Shown: one piece after another, positions 59,466 to 64,000 of the stretch
How the letters are laid out: every line of letters begins with the position of its first letter
How positions within the stretch are numbered: position 1 is the first letter of the stretch
Source: Lantana camara
Taxonomy: Eukaryota; Streptophyta; Magnoliopsida; Lamiales; Verbenaceae
Assembly (NCBI GenBank): GCA_037501455.1
Contig: CM074858.1
Location: 103,388,001-103,452,000 of the forward strand
Direction of reading: 5' to 3'
DNA length: 64,000 bases
The notes under the pieces: generated by a model
Database searches by the model: none
What the model saw: the letters and a program-made list of their open reading frames with translations, nothing else
Told to the model about the DNA's origin: nothing
Position numbers and translations under genes: made by a program

Positions 59466-62400
59466 TCAATAACTAGTCTTAAACGGTCTATAAACCTTCA
59501 AATCAAGCACAACCCCCGCAACCGATCCGGCCGCCGCCGCCACCGATATCATCAAACACGCGCCACTCAGCATCTGCAAGCATACCCACCTCATGCTCCA
59601 CTTTTCGATCTTCTTCTGCGCAATGTACATCTCCACCGGGAAGTATACCGTCAGCGGCCAAAACCCGAACGCTCCCAGGATCCCTACGACGTCGTTGAAG
59701 AACGGCAGCAGCATCGATATGACGGTGGTTAGCAGCACGAAAACGGTTCTCCAAGTTAACCTGAATAGGTTCAGATCATACGTGCGGGCTGCGAACGGGA
59801 TCCGGATCCGGATTTCCTTCGCGAAGAAGGCGTGATCGGGCCATTTCGCGACAGCCCATTTTTCGACGAAGGCGAAGAGCGGCTGGCAGTAGACTTGATA
59901 GGCTCCGATGAGGTGGATGACGATGGCCGCGTTGGCGATGTCGAGGAGCCAATAGGGGTTGTAAAATCCGAAGCCGGTGAGGAGGTTGCCGGGAGCTAGG
60001 TCGCCGAAGGCTGCGTAGCCCATGCAGCCGCATAGCATGTAGAAAACTGTGGTCACGGCTGTGCTTATTAATGTGGCTTTCTTCATAGTTTTTGACTCCG
60101 ATGGAGGGGATTTCACTGTGTCCTGTTTGTTTATCAGAGACATTGTTGGTGTGTTAGTTTGCAATTACTTGAAATTAGAGAAAGAAACTCATATAGGTTA
60201 AGGTTTTAGAAATTCATTGTAAGACTTTGGGACTATTCGTATTTTCTCTGAAAGGAATTAATTTATAAATCACCTAAATTTAGGAGCAATAGATATATAC
60301 CGGGAAAATTGCAAATTTGGAACAATAACATACCCCTTTTCATTTTTGAACTTTAATTTGACATTTTAATTTTAAGGACATTAATTCTCAAAATTTTGCA
60401 ATTTTGGCCAAATCTTAGTTCGGATCCCTAATTTCGCATAGGAAAACTGCATGCATAAGCAGAAGAAATTAAGGATCATGTGCGATTTTCCAGTGTGGAA
60501 TTAGAGATTCGACTGAGATGTGGCTAAAATTGTAAAATTTTGGTAGTAAGTGCCCCTAAAATTGGAAATGTCAAATTAAAATTCAAAAATGCAAAGAGGG
60601 ATATGTTATAGTCCCAAATTTGTAATTTATCCAATATATATTATGAAATCAATTGACCCAATAGCAATATATACATGTAATAAGCCCTTTTCAATTGGAC
60701 CAAACCACTTAGATGTAAAATTCTACTTAGGCAGTTGCATTTCTAAATATTACGAACAAAAATGTTATAATATACTTAAAACAATTGGAATTCTATTTGA
60801 GATGTTTCCTTTTCCCTTCATATTAGCAAGAATATGTATACCTGAATCTCAATAAGGATGATTGAAAATGAGTAAGCAAAAGCAATATCTCCCAAAGCTT
60901 GGAAACTCCTCCATATCTTCTGAGTTTCAGTCACAGTTCCAATGCTTATTCCAGTGAGACTACCCTTGATGCCTCCATTAGCTACCAAATCACAAACATA
61001 ATTAACATTACATTACAAACAAAAAACTATATATATTTGATTTTAATACAAAAGGTAAAAATAATATTATAGGAAAATTTGCAAAATTGGTATACCATCT
61101 CACCTCATTCAGCCGATCTGGTACACTAAATTTCCGGTTAGCAAATAAACCCCACAATTAACAGAAATAAGCAAATTAGTGTACTTTTTACCCAAATAAG
61201 CCAAAACCCGCCGGAAATCCGACCCATTTCTTGGTGGACCCTGTACAAATGGGTGGATTCCTGGCGGGTTTCGGCTTATCCGGGTAAAAAGTGCACTAAT
61301 TTGCATTGTTTAATAAGTTATGGAGTTTTTTTGCTGACTGGAAATTTAGTTTACCAGATCGGTTGAATGGGGTGAGATGGTATACCAATTTTGCAATTTT
61401 CCCTAATATTATATATACTGCGACGGGGATCGACGTAACGAATACTGACCTGCTACTTGAGCAATACCGAGGCCTAAGCCAATAGAGGAGTAAGTGAAGG
61501 ACATTACGGCAGCAACAATGGATAGCCACCATATCTGATCAAAGTCTGGGATTTGAGAAAACAAGATTTGTGTGACACCAAATGCGATCATGTATGGATT
61601 GCTCGACATATGACATGGATCTTTGCCACCACTCGCATGGAAACAGTTTGATCTTTTGATTGCCCTGTTATATATTGATTCAGACCACCCCATCAAGTTC
61701 ATCTTGGTAAAAAATTGTTGGAATGGAAGAAGGAAACAAAGAACGGGAAAAATATATTTTACCACCCTTATGTAACAGTTTATTACCGATCGTGGAATTT
61801 TCTATACTAAACGGCAAACGCGAGTTATGACTTATTTCGACCTTTTTGGCTGAAGTATGCTCGTGCATAGTTATTTGCAAAGGGATTAGAATCTCCTGTC
61901 TCATATTTGTGTTTTCATCTCACGTAAGTAAAATAAGAGATGATACATGAATATGAAACAGGAGATCCCGAGCCTTTGCAAAGAAGGATATATATGGTGA
62001 ATATTTGAACTTACATCATGCTAATAGATGCTGCAATTGTGTATCCAATGGCGACGCCAAATATATTTATGTACTGAATCAGCCCACATAACTTCACTTT
62101 GAATCCACCTGATACAAAAATAAATTGACTAAGATTATTTAGGAATAGTATAGTATTATATTGTTCTTGAAATTTACTGATCAAGTTGATATCCCGGGTT
62201 ACAAAATTCTTGCATGAATCGGGTGTGGACCTGGACCCCATATATGTTCCCAGTTTTTTGTTACCACATTTATAATTTATTTGGGGGGGAAAAAATACAA
62301 AACGTGAAATCTGAACCATTAGGTTCGTATATGGGGTCCAAACACACTCCATCACTAGTTTCATGCACTAAAACTGTTTCATTGGTTTAATTATCTGTCA

Positions 62401-63295
62401 TACTCGCAGGAATATTCTTTTAGGAAAGGTTCATGAATACTCATGATATATTAAATAATCATTTAGGTGGCTTCATAAAGTATAAAATGTGTAGAGTTTG
62501 AATGAAAGGAAAACTTTTCCTATCTTAATTATTTTTCTAGACTATAATCTAGTTAAAAGAAAGTGAAATTTAGTCCCCCAATTTGTACCGAGATTGGATC
62601 GGACGGCATCCATGTACGTATAGTTCCTCTTGCCGAATAATGGGTCGCCAGACCGGTAACAATCAGCTAGGAGTGTGGAGGTGTAGTAAATCACAAAAGA
62701 GAACAACAGCATCACAGTTGGTCCAGCAATCCATCCTAGCTGACCAATAGCCCATGCTAAGGAAAGAACTCCCGAACCAATCACCGCGGTTATTATATGT
62801 GCGCTCGCAGTCCAAACGTTCCCTAATAGAGGTTCAGACAAGAAAATTGTTACAAAAGACGATACTATTAGAGATAACAATCGTATGACATGTGTATTGC
62901 TTTTCTTAGAACATATATATATGTAAGTGACAAGTTAAATGTAGAAAATCTTTGCCATGGGATTAGCACGTAGCACTAATTTGTCAAAATTCCCGATTAA
63001 GCATATGCCCTAATTGGACTTTGAATTGTTACTCGTACATGTTGATGTCATCATTTCATATCGTGTTATAATAATTTACCGACTCACGATTCAGTTCTCT
63101 ATATCATCAACTAAAACCAGTTAAACTTAGCGTTGCAAGTGAAAGACAGTTGGATATGAAACACATACCGGTTCTTTGTGGGCGGCCATCATCATCGACA
63201 TCTTTGGGACAAAAATTCTGCGGTACATTGACTGAGACGTTGAAAACCTGGCCGCTGTGGTGGTGGTGGTTATTGGTGGCAGTGCTCTCACCCAT
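59466..63295 (-). CDS. AAP: amino acid permease, AAP family (AAP2/3-like)
   Basis: Six exons: 63295-63169, 62822-62589, 62108-62015, 61664-61450, 60981-60842 and 60122-59466. All are GT-AG and in frame, giving 488 residues; family members have about 475-495. The ATG at 63295 opens a hydrophilic His-rich cytosolic N-terminus (MGESTATNNHHHHSGQVFN). Family blocks in order: RTGNVWTASAHIITAVIGSG, LAWAIGQLGW, SGDPLFGKRNYTYMDAVRSN, NIFGVAIGYTIAASISMM, KRSNCFHASGGKDPCHMSSN, SQIPDFDQIWWLS, GSLTGISIGTVTETQKIWRS, DTVKSPPSESKTMKKATLIS, YMLCGCMGYAAFGDLAPGNL, FPVEMYIAQKKIEKWSMRWV and the C-terminal PFKTSY. It is a plasma-membrane proton-amino-acid symporter of the AAAP family, typically in phloem loading or nitrogen transport. 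Introns 4 and 5 each hold a foldback element. I cannot fix the member number. Confidence 0.95.
60302..60632. mobile_element. 331-bp foldback element in AAP intron 5
   Basis: The arms of about 140 bp are inverted copies: TTTGAACTTTAATTTGACAT (left) answers ATGTCAAATTAAAATTCAAA (right), TGCAAATTTGG answers CCAAATTTGTA, and CAAAATTTTGCAATTTTGGCC answers the right-hand copy. No coding capacity. The flanks are both ATATATA-like, but a target duplication is not certain. Confidence 0.75.
61072..61403. mobile_element. 332-bp MULE-like foldback element in AAP intron 4
   Basis: A perfect 10-bp direct repeat TAATATTATA lies on both sides (61062-61071 and 61404-61413). The arms start GGAAAATTTGCAAAATTGG (left) and, in reverse complement, GGGAAAATTGCAAAATTGG (right), and stay alike through GGTATACCATCTCACC, CCGATCTGGTA and AATTAGTG for about 150 bp. 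No coding capacity. A 9-10-bp duplication and long inverted arms suggest a Mutator-type non-autonomous element. Confidence 0.85.
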
Positions 63296-63499
63296 CTTCA
63301 AGTTCAGCCAAACTATATACACAAAATCACACTCGTAATGTTTAGTTAATATTGTGATCGAACCTTTGAAATGTATTGCTACAAAAAAGAGAAGCAAAAC
63401 ACTCAATCAAATGTGTAACAAAGGAAGTGTTAGAAATTAAATGAAGAGAAGATATTCTAAGCATGTAATGGTAATAAAGTAAGGAATACAATAGGGGGG

Positions 63500-63506
63500 A
63501 TTTATA
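63500..63506 (-). promoter_or_regulatory. possible AAP TATA box
   Basis: TATAAAT on the minus strand lies about 205 bases upstream of the AAP start codon, in a region lacking upstream ATG-rich sequence. A second TATATATATATA run is at about 63930, so the true start site is open. Confidence 0.4.
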
Positions 63507-64000
63507 AGTTATAAAAACCTTCCCAATGACCAAAATTGGAAATTAATAAGCCATGTGACTCAGTGTCCCAATATTATACGAAGGGTCAACAATATTCCCA
63601 AGTTTAATTTCAAGGCTTCAATCAAAAACAATCAAGACTATTTCCAAAAGTCAACGCATGCATGCACTAATATTCATGGACAGGGACGGAACAAAAATTT
63701 AATCACGAAGATAGATGAGAGAAGAAATATCTGCTACTGTCAAGATAATACCTTTTTTTTTTCAGTCGAGGAAAATGTTAATTTCGAAAAATTATTTATA
63801 AATTTATATAATGTGCTAAATATTCAAAGAAAAAAAATAAAAGGAAGATATTAATTATCTAAATTAATTTTGTACCTGGAATATTATTTGGCAGTCCTCT
63901 AGCTCCTTCAAACAGAGGAAAGAATAGATATATATATATACAACGAGGGAATTATTTGACAGAATGGCAGATGGGATGAAAAAAGCAACTGCTGCACACT
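63507..64000. other. AAP upstream region
   Basis: AT-rich. The palindromic GCATGCATGC is at about 63657. A (TA)n run lies near 63930 and a CCAG/GTAC donor-like site (minus strand) near 63878 that could end a non-coding leader exon, which is speculative. No coding sequence is supported. Confidence 0.35.

Noticed and set aside
59503..60033. Alternative-frame proteins inside AAP exon 6
   Set aside because: Arginine-rich shadows caused by the GC-rich exon.
1..64000. tRNA or rRNA genes
   Set aside because: No cloverleaf with conserved A and B box spacing or rRNA sequence was noticed; a tRNA-finding program was not available to exclude them fully.

Overview
This window is nuclear DNA from a flowering plant, almost certainly a eudicot. 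It is AT-rich, its genes are split by GT-AG introns, and it carries plant-only families (PAD4, UVR8, AAP and BAT1 amino-acid transporters, B3, F-box/kelch, NLR) among many plant mobile elements. Nothing in it fixes the species; an asterid such as a member of Lamiales is only a guess.

Four genes look intact where they can be seen. They are the 3' part of a BAT1-like amino-acid/GABA permease (122-1850, +, cut by the window edge), a complete PAD4 immune regulator (2406-6952, -, 4 exons, 638 aa), a complete UVR8 UV-B photoreceptor (11039-16663, -, 12 exons, 448 aa) and a complete AAP-type amino acid permease (59466-63295, -, 6 exons, 488 aa). A B3-type gene (54330-56288, -) may be intact if a 117-bp intron that removes an in-frame TGA is real.

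Region by region: 1-7 kb holds BAT1 and PAD4, tail to tail. 7-11 kb is intergenic with small inverted-repeat elements. 11-16.7 kb is UVR8. 16.7-28.8 kb is a repeat graveyard with a 172-bp inverted-repeat family, a 129-bp hairpin, a 1,940-bp solo LTR with a perfect TTATC target duplication and six G-boxes, and a decayed LINE. 28.8-58.8 kb is a rearranged zone. 58.8-64 kb is the working AAP locus and its upstream region.

The 28.8-58.8 kb zone looks like a second, broken AAP gene. Its 3' end and 3' flank lie at about 28.9-30.6 kb and its exons 1 and 2 at 57.6-58.1 kb, in the same order and on the same strand as the intact gene. Between them sit a tandem array with a period of about 5.1 kb (two full units and a partial third), blocks of a satellite-like repeat of about 350 bp, an F-box/kelch pseudogene, two nested, internally deleted Ty3/gypsy retrotransposons (47221-51745), NLR and F-box fragments, and the B3 gene. 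Each full 5.1-kb unit carries a 3' fragment of a pectate lyase gene with a MULE-like foldback element in its intron, and a retrocopy of an mRNA for a protein with two pseudokinase domains. The retrocopy has a poly(A) tract and a 16-bp target duplication.

The intact genes do not form an operon-like unit. They cover immunity (PAD4), UV-B sensing (UVR8) and amino-acid transport (BAT1, AAP). The strongest novelty is structural: how the AAP paralogue was split and how the repeat array grew inside it.
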